DNA from: Promicromonospora umidemergens
GTDB taxonomy: Bacteria > Actinomycetota > Actinomycetes > Actinomycetales > Cellulomonadaceae
NCBI RefSeq assembly: GCF_024171995.1
Contig: NZ_JAMTCT010000001.1
Coordinates: forward strand, 588,827 to 652,826
Direction of reading: 5' to 3'
DNA length: 64,000 nucleotides
Part shown: in pieces, positions 1 to 9,800 of the stretch
How positions within the stretch are numbered: position 1 is the first letter of the stretch
How the letters are laid out: every line of letters starts with the position of its first letter
Translations under genes and position numbers: made by a program
The notes under the pieces: generated by a model
Seen by the model: only the letters and a program-made list of their open reading frames with translations
What the model was told of the DNA's origin: nothing
Databases searched by the model: none

Positions 1-144
1 CGGTTCGACGAGTCCTACAAGGAGCTCGACAAGGGTGGCAAGCAGGTCATGGAGGGGCTCAACGGCATCGGTGAGTACCTGAAGCAGGCTGCCGACGCGC
101 TGCGCAAGACCGACGAAGAGCTGGCCAACGCTCTGAACAAGTGA
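1..144 (+). CDS. WXG100-like small secreted protein, C-terminal part
   Basis: The open frame enters from the left edge and ends at TGA 142-144, giving the last 47 residues. They form one charged amphipathic helix (ending ELANALNK) like the second helix of ESAT-6/WXG100 proteins, small helical-hairpin substrates exported by type VII secretion. The W-x-G turn would lie upstream of the window and is not seen. The stop is 4 bp before the next WXG100-like gene, so the two are probably co-expressed, as partner pairs usually are. The assignment rests mostly on context and helix character. Confidence 0.6.
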   Translation, partial: RFDESYKELDKGGKQVMEGLNGIGEYLKQAADALRKTDEELANALNK

Positions 145-148
145 CGTC

Positions 149-430
149 ATGGCTGACCTGATCGTCACCTCGGAGGTCATCGACGAAGGCGCCAAGCAGC
201 TCAAGACCGTCATCGAAGAGCTCAAGCACATGGACGCCAGCTGGGACGGCGGCGACATCTGGGGTCACACGACGGTGGACGGCGCGATGGACGACTTCAT
301 CAGTAGCTGGTGGGTCAAGCGGGAGAAGCTCACGGGCAGCCTCGAGGACCTCCAGGAAAAGATGGAGCAGTCCGCGCAGACCTGGAACGACACCGAGACC
401 GAGCTGGACAACTCGCTCAAGCCCGAATAG
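149..430 (+). CDS. WXG100-like small secreted protein
   Basis: A 93-residue all-helical protein with a central turn containing W32-D33-G34 and a second W at 38, which fits the WXG100 hairpin (family about 100 residues; substrates or partners of type VII secretion). The ATG lies 4 bp after the stop of the preceding small helical gene, and eccC follows downstream. A canonical C-terminal YxxxD/E export signal is not obvious; the C-terminus is NSLKPE. Its last 37 bp are duplicated in decayed form after the stop (see repeat). Confidence 0.65.
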   Translation: MADLIVTSEVIDEGAKQLKTVIEELKHMDASWDGGDIWGHTTVDGAMDDFISSWWVKREKLTGSLEDLQEKMEQSAQTWNDTETELDNSLKPE

Positions 431-473
431 GCGCGCCGAGACCGAGCTGAACAGCCCGCTCGAGTCCGAACGG
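394..473 (+). repeat. Decayed duplication of the gene's 3' end
   Basis: Bases 394-430, the last 37 bp of the WXG100-like gene including its TAG, recur at 437-473 with 30 of 37 bases identical and an offset of 43 bp. The stop codon of the first copy corresponds to CGG in the second. It lies between the small gene and the next start. No function is implied; it looks like an old tandem duplication. Confidence 0.6.
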
Positions 474-511
474 GCTCCGAGAGCAGACCCGAGAACGTAG
501 AAGGAGACCGG

Positions 512-1930
512 ATGAGCGCCGCCCGCGTGGGTGAGTGGCAGTTGCTGGATCACGACGACGACCCGGTGCCGGCCGAGGCGTCCGGCCTGGACGCAGTGAT
601 CCGGCACTACAAAGCGATCGCCGGCATGATGACCACGCAGGCGGCGCTCCTCAAGAAGATCGGCGAGGGCGACGAGTCCCTGCTCAAGGGTGAGTCGGCC
701 GACGCCATACGAGAGAAGGCGGGCGAGAGCCACGAGCGCCTGGGCGCCGTAGCGGGTAGGTACGACGACGTGCACGCCGCGCTCAAGGAGTACCAGCCGG
801 CACTGGAGACGGCGCGCTCGGAGACCGGCGCGGCTCTGAGGGACGCGGAGGCCGCCGCGGACAAGGAGCGGGGCGCCGAGGGAATGGCCGACCCGGTGAA
901 CGCCGACCGGCCGGACGACGCGAAGCCTCTGACCGACGGCGAGAAGCAGGACTCGCGGGACCGCGAGAACGCGATCGCGGGCGCGAAGGCCGATCTGGGC
1001 GCGGCCAAGGCCAAGTGCCAGGCGGCACTGGCCACCCTGCAAGCGGCGGCCGACCGGGCAGCGACCAAGATCAAGGAGAACTGGGGCGACGACGGCCTCG
1101 GGCACAGCGGTTGGGAAGCCTTTCTCCACAAGGCTCTCAAGTGGATCGTCGAGATCCTCGGCTGGATCGGGATGGCGCTCGCGATCTTGGCGATGTTGGT
1201 CCCAGGGCTACAGTTCCTCGCAACCCTCGCACTCGGCGTCGCCTTGGTCGGCCTGCTCGGTAGCACCGTCCTCGCCATCGCGGGGGAGTCGAGCTGGGTC
1301 AACGTCATCTTCGGGGTGCTCGGTGTGCTGACCCTCGGCATGGGGAAGGTCGCGATGAACCTCGCCAAGGCTGGTCAGACGTTCATGAACATGGCGAAGA
1401 ATTTTGCCACGCGCATTCCCAACTTCGTGGCGTTGATGAAGGGGCTGCCCAATATCTCAAAGATCTTCAGCGGCGGTGGGTTCGCCAAGATGCTCCAGAA
1501 CATCAAGCTGCCGCCGCTTCGCCTCGGCGGAGCCGGCGGTCTCGGCAGCGTCACGACCAAGGTCGTGTCTTCCAGCTGGGGCTCGTTCTTCTCGAAGGTC
1601 TGGGACAAGATCAAGATCAGCCCGGGGGACTGGGCCATCATCAGGAACCCAGGAAAGTTCTGGACGTTCAACGACATGGTGGGCCTGCCCGACATGTCGG
1701 TCCTCAAGCACCTGAGCATCTTCGGGCGGATGGGTCTCCCGGGGTTCGCCACCATCACGCCGTTCGTTTGGGCGATGGGGCCGCTGAACTTCTTCTGGGG
1801 GTTCGCCTCAGCTGCTATTCCCGCGATCATGGCGCCGTCGGACATCTTCGCCGACAGCGACTCACGTGGTGACTGGGCCTGGGCCGAGTGGGACGAGGAA
1901 CACAACATCTCGCCGGCGCTCTACCCGTGA
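512..1930 (+). CDS. Type VII-associated membrane protein, possible substrate
   Basis: 472 residues, with AAGGAG at 501-506 before the ATG. The first ~200 residues are helical and charged (WXG/LXG-like, with heptad-type A/E/K stretches). Residues ~206-285 form two or three hydrophobic segments. The C-terminal ~190 residues are rich in G, W, F and P (pieces such as PGKFWTF, NFFWGF) with no toxin motif I recognise. The helical head plus context suggests a type VII substrate or membrane accessory; a polymorphic-toxin-like role is possible but unproven. The stop overlaps the next GTG start, so the genes are translationally coupled. Confidence 0.5.
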   Translation: MSAARVGEWQLLDHDDDPVPAEASGLDAVIRHYKAIAGMMTTQAALLKKIGEGDESLLKGESADAIREKAGESHERLGAVAGRYDDVHAALKEYQPALETARSETGAALRDAEAAADKERGAEGMADPVNADRPDDAKPLTDGEKQDSRDRENAIAGAKADLGAAKAKCQAALATLQAAADRAATKIKENWGDDGLGHSGWEAFLHKALKWIVEILGWIGMALAILAMLVPGLQFLATLALGVALVGLLGSTVLAIAGESSWVNVIFGVLGVLTLGMGKVAMNLAKAGQTFMNMAKNFATRIPNFVALMKGLPNISKIFSGGGFAKMLQNIKLPPLRLGGAGGLGSVTTKVVSSSWGSFFSKVWDKIKISPGDWAIIRNPGKFWTFNDMVGLPDMSVLKHLSIFGRMGLPGFATITPFVWAMGPLNFFWGFASAAIPAIMAPSDIFADSDSRGDWAWAEWDEEHNISPALYP

Positions 1931-2577
1931 GCGCGCGCACCGCCGTCGTCGGCGAGCTGGACTGGACCATCGATCCGCCCGAGGGGTGGCTGGTGGTACC
2001 AGCGGCCGGCACCGAGACGCCAGATGTGATCAGTGCGTGGGAGCAAGAGGTCACCGAGGCCCTCCGGGTCTCGTTCGAGCAGGCGTCCGAGGGCTCCGAC
2101 CTGTCGGAGGACGAGCGGGCCCACGTCCTGGAGACGGTGACGGCTTCGATAGCCAACCTCCGGGCGCAGGCAGACGGGGCTGCGGGCGCCGGCGAGCGGG
2201 TGGTGGCGGCCTTCGGTCTGCCGGACCGCGGTCCCGTGCCGGTGGTCGTGGCCGTGGGCATGAGCGATCCGGGAACGCCGGACGCCGCCCTGCTCGAGGC
2301 GCTGGGTGCGAAGGGTGGCGGAGCACCGCTCAACCCGCCGACGGTCGAGTACCTCGATCTGCCTGACGGCGACGGGGTGCGGGTCAGCCGGCTCGACATC
2401 GGCGACGACGGTGGCGCCTGGCTGAGCGTCGGCCTCGGGCGCCGCACCGAGTACCCGGACGCCGTTGTCGACACGGTGATCCTCTGGCGCACCCAGGACC
2501 TCTTCGCGGTCCCGCTCATGATGGAAGTTCTCGACGAGCTGTTGCCGGCCATCACGATCACCCGGAGCGAGTCATGA
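1927..2577 (+). CDS. Type VII locus accessory protein A (function unknown)
   Basis: 216 residues, taking GTG 1927, whose GTGA overlaps the upstream stop; a longer in-frame start at 1888 would overlap the upstream gene more. There is no signal peptide or membrane segment. It opens with a PPEGW motif, then a helical region (~residues 30-75), a mixed alpha/beta part and a hydrophobic C-terminal helix. The layout matches the next gene (LPPGW, helices, strands, final hydrophobic helix), so the two are probably divergent paralogues. A cytosolic chaperone or adaptor for the secretion system is an inference; no named family is recognised. Confidence 0.5.
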   Translation: MSARTAVVGELDWTIDPPEGWLVVPAAGTETPDVISAWEQEVTEALRVSFEQASEGSDLSEDERAHVLETVTASIANLRAQADGAAGAGERVVAAFGLPDRGPVPVVVAVGMSDPGTPDAALLEALGAKGGGAPLNPPTVEYLDLPDGDGVRVSRLDIGDDGGAWLSVGLGRRTEYPDAVVDTVILWRTQDLFAVPLMMEVLDELLPAITITRSES

Positions 2578-3284
2578 CCGACGCACCGACGGCGTCCGCA
2601 GGGGCGGACCGCAGGCAGCTGAACGGCAAGCCGACCGACGGCTGGACGATGCTGCTGCCGCCGGGCTGGGCCCGGTTCCCGACGGGCGAGGGCCGGGCAC
2701 GGGAGCTGGACGCTGCGATCGAGCAGGTGGTCGCGCGTGCGTTGCCGGACTCGATGCCTCGTGACAAGGCCGAGCCGTACCGCCGGATGCTGCGTGACGA
2801 GCTGCACAAGACGCTCGCCGAGTCGCAGGAAGCCGGTACCGGAGCGGTGTATCTGCCGACCGAGCCGATGGACGGCGTCCTCGTCCCGGCGACCATCGCG
2901 GAGGTGGAGCTCGTCAGCGATGTGGGTCAGGACCCGCTACGGGTCGTGACGAGCATCTTGACCGGCGGGTACGAGCAGAGCGATCCGGCCGAGGTCGACG
3001 GCCGTCCCGCGGCGCGGGTCGTGCAGACCAAGCACAACATGCGGCGCGGTCCCGACTGGCCCGAGGTGTCGACCCGGCAGGTGCTGTACGTGATCTCTCG
3101 CGACGAGGCCGCGGGGGAGTGGCTGGTCCTCTCCTTCAGCACTCTCTGGAACAGCGAGAAGACCGAGCTGCTCGCCGAGGCCCTGGTGCTCTTCTTCGAC
3201 GCGCTGATGACCACCTTCCGCTGGGCCGGCCCTGGCGTGGCCCCGATGAACCTGCCCGAACGGACCGTGCCCGGCTCCGCGTGA
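2574..3284 (+). CDS. Type VII locus accessory protein B (function unknown)
   Basis: 236 residues; its ATGA overlaps the stop of the preceding gene. A short disordered N-terminus leads to LLPPGW near residue 24, then a charged helical section (~40-85), a beta-rich middle and a C-terminal helix around FFDALM. It is soluble with no signal peptide. The architecture parallels the preceding protein, and the gene order (paired small soluble proteins between WXG100-like genes and eccC) suggests substrate-specific chaperones or adaptors. That role is inferred, not read from a known domain. Confidence 0.5.
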   Translation: MTDAPTASAGADRRQLNGKPTDGWTMLLPPGWARFPTGEGRARELDAAIEQVVARALPDSMPRDKAEPYRRMLRDELHKTLAESQEAGTGAVYLPTEPMDGVLVPATIAEVELVSDVGQDPLRVVTSILTGGYEQSDPAEVDGRPAARVVQTKHNMRRGPDWPEVSTRQVLYVISRDEAAGEWLVLSFSTLWNSEKTELLAEALVLFFDALMTTFRWAGPGVAPMNLPERTVPGSA

Positions 3285-3344
3285 GCCCGGGCCGCTCCGA
3301 GCACCACACCCGACTGACGCGACACATCTGAAGACGGAGCAACC

Positions 3345-5009
3345 GTGCAACATCTCCACCGCGCCGCCGCCGCACTCGCCGCGGCGGCCCTGTTCGCGAC
3401 CACTGTCGCGGTCCCGCTCGCGGCGGCCTCGCCGACCGGGACGGGACCCGCGCTCGTGCGTACCGTTCCTGCCACCTCGGCCACTCCTGCCGCTCCTGCC
3501 ACTTCTGCTGCTCCTGCCACTTCTGCCCCTCCTGCCCCGGCCAACGCCACGAGCGAGAAGGGCAAAGAGGTCAAGTACTACGTGATGGGGACCAAGCCGA
3601 ACGGCGAGCCGGATTTCCTGTTCGACATCGCACAGCGATTCCTCGGCGACGGCAACCGGTACACGGAGATCTTCGAGCTGAACAAGGGCCGTACCCAGCC
3701 CGACGGGAACGTCCTGACAGACCCCGCCGCAGTGCTGCCCGGCTGGGTGATGCAGCTGCCGGACGACGCCAAGGGTGAGGGCGTCGAGGTCGGGGTGCTC
3801 CCGGCGGCGCCGTCGAACGCCGCGGCGGGGCCGTCGGTGCCGTACTACGTGATCGGCAAGACGCGGAAGGGCGAGCCCGAGCACCTGTACCGGATCGCCG
3901 AGCGGTTCCTGGGCGACGGTGATCGCAACATGGAGATCTTCTGGCTGAACGAAGGTCGCGTCCAGCCGGACGGCGGTGTGCTCACCGACCACAGAGAGGT
4001 GAAGGCGGGCTGGGTCCTGCAGCTGCCGGAGGACGCCAAGGGCAAGGCCGTGCACAACGGCCCGCTCCCTGGCCCGACCGCTGCGGCGAGCGCACCCGCG
4101 TCGGCCGCCGCGGCCGCTGACGAGCAGGACGCTGCGGCGAGCCCGTCCTGGCTCGTCCCCGTCCTGATCGCCGCCGGAGCGGCGGTCCTGGTCGCCGCCA
4201 TCGTGCTCGGCGTGGTGCTCCTGGTGCGTCGCCGGCGGGCCCGCAGGGAGGAGCCGTTCGACGACAGCCTGCTGCGGACCGACACGTCGGCGGCGTGGAT
4301 GGTGGACCGCGCGCTGCGGGTGCTGATCGCCTCGTGCGAGCGGGACGGCCAGGACCTGCCGGCGGTCACCGGCGTGTTCATCGAGGGCGGGGCCATGCGG
4401 CTCCGTCTCGGGAGCCCGGTCTCCCCGGCCCCGGCGCCGTGGGTGGCGAACGAGGACGGGCAGAGCTGGTCAGCGCCGCTGGCGCGGCTGCAGTCGGCAC
4501 CGGCGTCGGAGGACTCGACGGCGCGGTTCGCGCGCCTGGTCACGATCGGCGTTGGCGAGACGGGCCGGGTGCTCGTGGACTTCTCCACGGCACGCGGCGT
4601 GATCAGCCTTGAAGGTCCCACCCGCGCGCGGCACGAGGTGCTGCGCCGCTGGCTGGGCGAGCTGACCAGCAACCCGTGGTCCAACGATCCGCGGGTCGTG
4701 ATGGTCGGGAACGGCCTGCCCCAGCCCGAGCTCGCGGAGCACCACTCGGCGATCGAGCAGGTGATTCCCGCGCTGGAGGCAGCGGACGGTGGCGTGCTGG
4801 TGCTGTCGCAGGCGCCGTCGGCCGCGCAGCAGGACATGCTCGCGGCCCGGTTCGCGTCCCCGGGCTTCGCCTGGGTGGTCATCGTGCTGGGCGAGTCGGC
4901 GTCGGCCAAGTGGCGGATCACAGCGGGCGACGACGGCTGGCTCACCAGCGCGTTCCTCCCCGCGGTCCGTTACACCGAGCAGACCGCCGTGCGGCGAGCC
5001 GGTGAGTGA
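3345..5009 (+). CDS. LysM-like repeat single-pass membrane protein with cytosolic domain
   Basis: 554 residues from GTG 3345 (GGAG at 3335-3338). In order: signal peptide (~1-30), an Ala/Pro/Thr-rich linker, LysM-like repeat 1 (~77-150) and repeat 2 (~165-240), each with a YYV...IA.RFLGDG...LN.GR.QPDG...GWV.QLP pattern, a linker, one membrane helix (~268-294), an RRRR stop-transfer and a ~255-residue cytosolic domain. LysM modules bind cell-wall glycan. The cytosolic part resembles the region that accompanies LysM in actinobacterial LysM/BTAD regulators, but no BTAD or helix-turn-helix is seen. It overlaps the next gene, its paralogue, and precedes eccC. Confidence 0.65.
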   Translation: MQHLHRAAAALAAAALFATTVAVPLAAASPTGTGPALVRTVPATSATPAAPATSAAPATSAPPAPANATSEKGKEVKYYVMGTKPNGEPDFLFDIAQRFLGDGNRYTEIFELNKGRTQPDGNVLTDPAAVLPGWVMQLPDDAKGEGVEVGVLPAAPSNAAAGPSVPYYVIGKTRKGEPEHLYRIAERFLGDGDRNMEIFWLNEGRVQPDGGVLTDHREVKAGWVLQLPEDAKGKAVHNGPLPGPTAAASAPASAAAAADEQDAAASPSWLVPVLIAAGAAVLVAAIVLGVVLLVRRRRARREEPFDDSLLRTDTSAAWMVDRALRVLIASCERDGQDLPAVTGVFIEGGAMRLRLGSPVSPAPAPWVANEDGQSWSAPLARLQSAPASEDSTARFARLVTIGVGETGRVLVDFSTARGVISLEGPTRARHEVLRRWLGELTSNPWSNDPRVVMVGNGLPQPELAEHHSAIEQVIPALEAADGGVLVLSQAPSAAQQDMLAARFASPGFAWVVIVLGESASAKWRITAGDDGWLTSAFLPAVRYTEQTAVRRAGE

Positions 5010-6828
5010 TCCCCGAGCAGTGAGCATGCTGCGGGCACTGACGACCGCCGTCCTGACAGCGGTCGTCGGGCTCACCGGGTCCGTGGTGCCGGCCCAGGCG
5101 GCCGAGGACCCGGTGCTGGTCTCGCAGGGCCGGCCGACACTGGGATCGTCGCGCGAGAAGGACGAGTTCGTCGCGAGCAACGCGGTGGACGGCAACTCGA
5201 ACACCCGCTGGTCCAGCCAGTTCAGCGACCCGCAGTGGCTGCGGATCGACCTGGGACGGTCCACGGTGGTGCACCGGGTCGAGATCGACTGGGAGGTCTC
5301 GCACTCGGCGGCGTACTCGATCCAGCTGTCGGACGACGGCGAGACCTGGGAGACGCACTGGTTCGGTGAGGGCGACGGCGGCACGGACGTGCACAACATC
5401 CTTGGCGAGGGCCGTTACGTGCAGATGTACTCCACGCAGCGCAGCGGCACCGCGGGCAACTCGATCTGGGAGCTCCGCATCTTCGGTGAGCCGGAGCCCA
5501 AGAAGGTGGAGCGGCGCCCGAGCACGAAGGCCAGTCCGGAGGCGAGTCCCGAGGCCAGCCCGGAGTCTTCGCCGTCGCCGACGCCCTCGGCGACGCCCAC
5601 ACCCGTGCCCAGCCGCAGCGGGCCCCCTGGTTCCGTCCTCTACTACGTCGTCAAGGCGACGCCGGACGACAACGTCGAGAAGCTCAACGACATCGCCGAA
5701 CAGTTCCTCGGCGACCGGGACCGGTACCCGGAGATCGCCGAGCTGACCGAGGGACACCGACAGCCCGACGGCGAGTTCATGACCGACCCAAGGAAGCTCA
5801 CACCGGGCTGGGTGCTCAAGATGCCGAAGGACGCCACAGGGGAGGGCCTGCAGTTCGGCCCGCTACCCGGTTATGAGACGGCGTCCGCGTCGCCGTCCGC
5901 CTCGCCGTCGCCGTCGCCCTCGCCGGAGCCCGCTGCCGACGTCACGGACGCCGAGCCGGCGAGCAGCTCGGGCCTGGTGCCGCTGATCGCCTGGTCGGTG
6001 GCGGCGGTGCTCGGGCTCGCGCTGCTGCTCAGCCTGGTGCTGTGGTTGGTGCGGCGACGCAAGCGGCACGAACCCTTCGACGACAGCCTGCTGCGCACCG
6101 ACACGTCCGCGGCGTGGACGGTCGACCGGGCCCTGCGCGTGCTGATCGCGACGTGCGAGCGTGACGGCCTGGACGTCCCCGGTATGACCGGGGTGTTCAT
6201 CGAGGGCGGCCTGCTGCGGCTGCGGCTGACCAACCCGGCATCTCCCGCCCCCGAGCCGTGGACGGTGAGCGAGGACGGGCAGAGCTGGTCCGCGCCGCTG
6301 GCGAAGCTGCAGTCTGGTGCGGCGTCGGAGGGCTCGACGGCACAGTTCTCGCGGCTGATCAACCTGGGCATGGGGGAGACGGGGCGCGTGCTCGTGGACT
6401 TCTCGGTCGCCCGGGGCGTCGTCAGCCTGGACGGTCCCACCCGGGTGCGGCACGAGGTGCTGCGGCGGTGGCTGGGCGAGCTGACCGGCAACCCGTGGTC
6501 GAACGACCCGCGAGTGGTGATGGTCGGGAACGGCCTGCCCCAGCCCGAGCAGGTGGAGCACCTGACGGGGATCGAGCAGATAGTTCCCGAGCTGGAGGTC
6601 GGTGACGGAGGGGTGCTGGTGCTGTCGCAGGCGCCGTCGGCCGCACAGCAGGACATGCTCGCGGCACGGTTCGCGAACCCGGAGTTCGGTTGGGTGGTGA
6701 TCGTGCTGGGCTCGTCGCCGTCGGCGAAGTGGCGGTTCACCGCGGGAGACGACGGATGGCTGCGCAGCGGGTTCCTGCCTGACGTGCGCTTCGACGAACA
6801 GACCGCCGTGCGGCGGGGAGGCGAATGA
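5002..6828 (+). CDS. Discoidin (F5/8C) plus LysM-like membrane protein, paralogue of upstream gene
   Basis: 608 residues from GTG 5002, which overlaps the upstream stop; GTG 5020 or ATG 5026 are possible starts with the same signal peptide (cleavage near AQA-A). In order: a F5/8 type C jelly-roll (~37-163, with AVDGNSNTRWSS and WLRIDLG typical of carbohydrate-binding discoidin domains), a Ser/Pro/Glu linker, one LysM-like repeat (~213-286), a second linker, a membrane helix (~325-350) and a cytosolic domain nearly identical in layout and long stretches to that of the preceding protein. The pair therefore shares an inside part but differs outside, suggesting two wall or glycan receptors feeding one cytosolic partner. 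Confidence 0.65.
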   Translation: MSDPRAVSMLRALTTAVLTAVVGLTGSVVPAQAAEDPVLVSQGRPTLGSSREKDEFVASNAVDGNSNTRWSSQFSDPQWLRIDLGRSTVVHRVEIDWEVSHSAAYSIQLSDDGETWETHWFGEGDGGTDVHNILGEGRYVQMYSTQRSGTAGNSIWELRIFGEPEPKKVERRPSTKASPEASPEASPESSPSPTPSATPTPVPSRSGPPGSVLYYVVKATPDDNVEKLNDIAEQFLGDRDRYPEIAELTEGHRQPDGEFMTDPRKLTPGWVLKMPKDATGEGLQFGPLPGYETASASPSASPSPSPSPEPAADVTDAEPASSSGLVPLIAWSVAAVLGLALLLSLVLWLVRRRKRHEPFDDSLLRTDTSAAWTVDRALRVLIATCERDGLDVPGMTGVFIEGGLLRLRLTNPASPAPEPWTVSEDGQSWSAPLAKLQSGAASEGSTAQFSRLINLGMGETGRVLVDFSVARGVVSLDGPTRVRHEVLRRWLGELTGNPWSNDPRVVMVGNGLPQPEQVEHLTGIEQIVPELEVGDGGVLVLSQAPSAAQQDMLAARFANPEFGWVVIVLGSSPSAKWRFTAGDDGWLRSGFLPDVRFDEQTAVRRGGE

Positions 6829-6829
6829 C

Positions 6830-9800
6830 ATGCACGCTCTGATCACGACACGGCACGGTTCGCGCGAGACGCTCCTGTCCCTGGACCTCGACGAGCGGAC
6901 CAAGGTGACGGACCTGGCCGAACGGCTGTCCGCAGAGGTGGGCGCTCCCCGGGGCGCCACGATGTACGTGGACGGCAGCCCGGTCTCTGCCGGCACCGTG
7001 CGGGTCGAGGACGGGTCGGGCAGCGAGGCGCTCGCCGCCCACTCGGGGATCCGGGACGGGGCCGTCGTCACGTTCGCCGATCCCGGTCCGGGAGCCGGCG
7101 CGTCGGGAGGACCGGTCGACCTGTGCGTCACGGGCGGCACGGGCACCGGAGCGGTCGTACGGCTCGGCGTCGGGGAGTCCCTGCTGCAGGTGGGCCCGGA
7201 CGGTCGGCTCCGGGTGGACGAGCCGCGCGAGGGCGGTCTGGCCGCTGTCGCCATCGTCGTCGCGCTGGACGGCGGAGTTCGGGTGCGGCGGCTGCCGGAC
7301 CCGCGCTCCGCGGGCAGGCCCGTCCACGTGGACCGGTCGGAGGAACCGCTGGGCGAGGACGAGGCGCCGTGGCCCGCCGGCACGCAGCTGCGGATCGGCC
7401 CGAGCGTGCTGACGGTCCAGTCAGCCACGCGGCCCGACGCCGACCTCCGCCCGGCCGCCGAGCCCGGGCACCTGGACTACAACCGGCCGCCGCGGCTGCT
7501 GCCGCCCATGCCGGCCACGCACTTCCGGCTGCCTGCTGAGCCGATGGCACCCGCCCGCAACCCGCTGCCCTGGCTCGCCATGGCCATGCCCGCGGTGCTC
7601 GGCATCGTCATGGCGATGGTGTTCCAGTCGCCGTACTACCTGATGTTCGCCCTGGCCTCGCCGCTGATGGGCCTTGGCAACTGGTGGATGCAGAAGCGCA
7701 ACGGCGTGATCACCCACAAGGAGCGCCTGAAGCAGCACGCCGAGGAACGCGCGGCGCTGGAGGAGGAGGTGCTGGACGCCGTGCGGCGCGAGCAGCACCG
7801 CCGCCGGGTCTCCAGCCCGGGGGCCGCCGAGCTGCGGCTCGTCGCGACCACGCCGACGCGCCGCCTCTGGGAGCGCCGCAGCACCGACGGGGACCACCTC
7901 ACGGTCCGGCTGGGACTCTCCGACGCGACCAGCCGCGTCGAGGTGGAGGACAGCGCCGAGCCCGAGCACCGCCGCAAGACCCGCGCGACCGTGCGGTCCG
8001 TGCCGGTCACGGTGTCTCTGCGGGAGGCCGGCGTGGTCGGTCTCGCCGGCCCAGGGGACTGGCCGCGTCGCCGAGCCCGGTGGATGGTGGGCCAGCTCGG
8101 CGTGCTGCAGAGCCCGCGCGACGTCCAGGTCTACGTGCTGACCAGCTCCGAGCACGTGCAGGACTGGGCCTGGGCGGCCTGGCTCCCGCACGTGCGTCCG
8201 TCGTTCGGCCAGGAGGCCGTCGCCCTGATCGGCACCACCACGGAGACGCTGTCGGCCCGCGTCGCCGAGGTGAACTCCCTGATCAGCCAGCGTCGCGCGG
8301 CCATGGAGGGAAACAGCGGCAAGATCATGGCCGGTGCACAGGTCGTGGTGGTGCTCGACGGCGCCCGGCGGCTGCGGGCGCTGCCCGGCGTGGTCTCCAT
8401 CCTGCGCGACGGTCCCGGCGTCGGCGTGAGCGTCGTCTGCCTGGACGGCGACGAGCAGCTGCTGCCCGAGGAGTGCACGGTCGTGGCGCTCGCCCGCGTC
8501 GACGGCGGGATGACGCTGAGCAGGCAGGACGCCGACGACCTGCGCTCGGTCCTTGTCGACGAGGTGCTGGACGACTGGTACGAGCCGGTCGCCCGCGCCG
8601 TCGCCGCCGTGCACGACGTGACGGCCAGCGAGGGTGAAGGGCTGATCCCCGACTCCGCGCGCCTCGTCGAGGTGCTCGGCATCGAGGAGGTCGACGCCGA
8701 GGACATGGTCGCCCGGTGGCGCATGATCTCGAACGGCGGCAAGGGCAGCACCGAGGCAGTGGTGGGTGTGTCGCTGGACGGTCCGTTCACGCTCGACATG
8801 GTGCGCGACGGGCCGCACGCCCTGGTGGGCGGCACCACCGGTTCCGGCAAGTCGGAGTTCCTGCAGACCGTCGTCGCCTCGCTCGCCGTGGTGAACACCC
8901 CCGAGACCATGAACTTCGTGCTGGTCGACTACAAGGGTGGCGCCGCGTTCAGCCAGTGTGAGCAGCTGCCGCACACCGTCGGCATGGTCACCGACCTGGA
9001 CTCGCACCTCGTGGAGCGGGCGCTCGACTCGCTCCGCGCCGAGCTCACCTTCCGGGAGCACGTCCTGGCAGCAGCCGGGGCGAAGGACCTCGAGGACTAC
9101 CTCGACGCGCAGGGCCGCGGTTACGTCGGTCCCACGCTGCCGCGCCTGCTGATCGTCATCGACGAGTTCGCCTCGATGGCCCGCGAGCTGCCCGACTTCG
9201 TCGCCGGGCTGGTCAACATCGCCCAGCGTGGCCGCTCGCTCGGCATCCACCTGATCCTCGCGACCCAGCGCCCGGGCGGCGTCGTCTCGCCCGAGATCCG
9301 GGCCAACACCAACCTTCGCGTCGCGCTGCGGATGACGGACAAGAGCGAGTCAAAGGACGTCATCGACGCGAACGACGCGGCCGACATCGCCAAGTCGCAG
9401 CCCGGCCGGGCCTACGCCCGGCTCGGGAGCACGTCGCTGGTGCCGTTCCAGTCGGCCCGGGTGGGCGGGCGGCGCCTGTCCCTGTCCGACGTCGTAGAGC
9501 TGGAACCGCCGTTCGTCGCGCGCGTGGCGACGGCGGACCTCGGTGCCCCGCCGCCCCGCCGGCCGCGGACGAAGCGCCACGAGAACGTCGAGACCGACCT
9601 CGCGGCACTGGTCGAGACCCTGCGCGAGACCGCCCGGATGGGCGGCTGGCCCGCCCCGCGGCGGCCGTGGCTACCGGCGCTCCCGGACCTGCTCCCGTTC
9701 TCCGACGTGGTCCAGCCGAGCGCGGGGTCCCAGTTCGGGTGGGCGTTGGAGGACTCGCCGTCCGACCAGCGCCAGGGCCCTGCGGTGATCGACCTCGACG

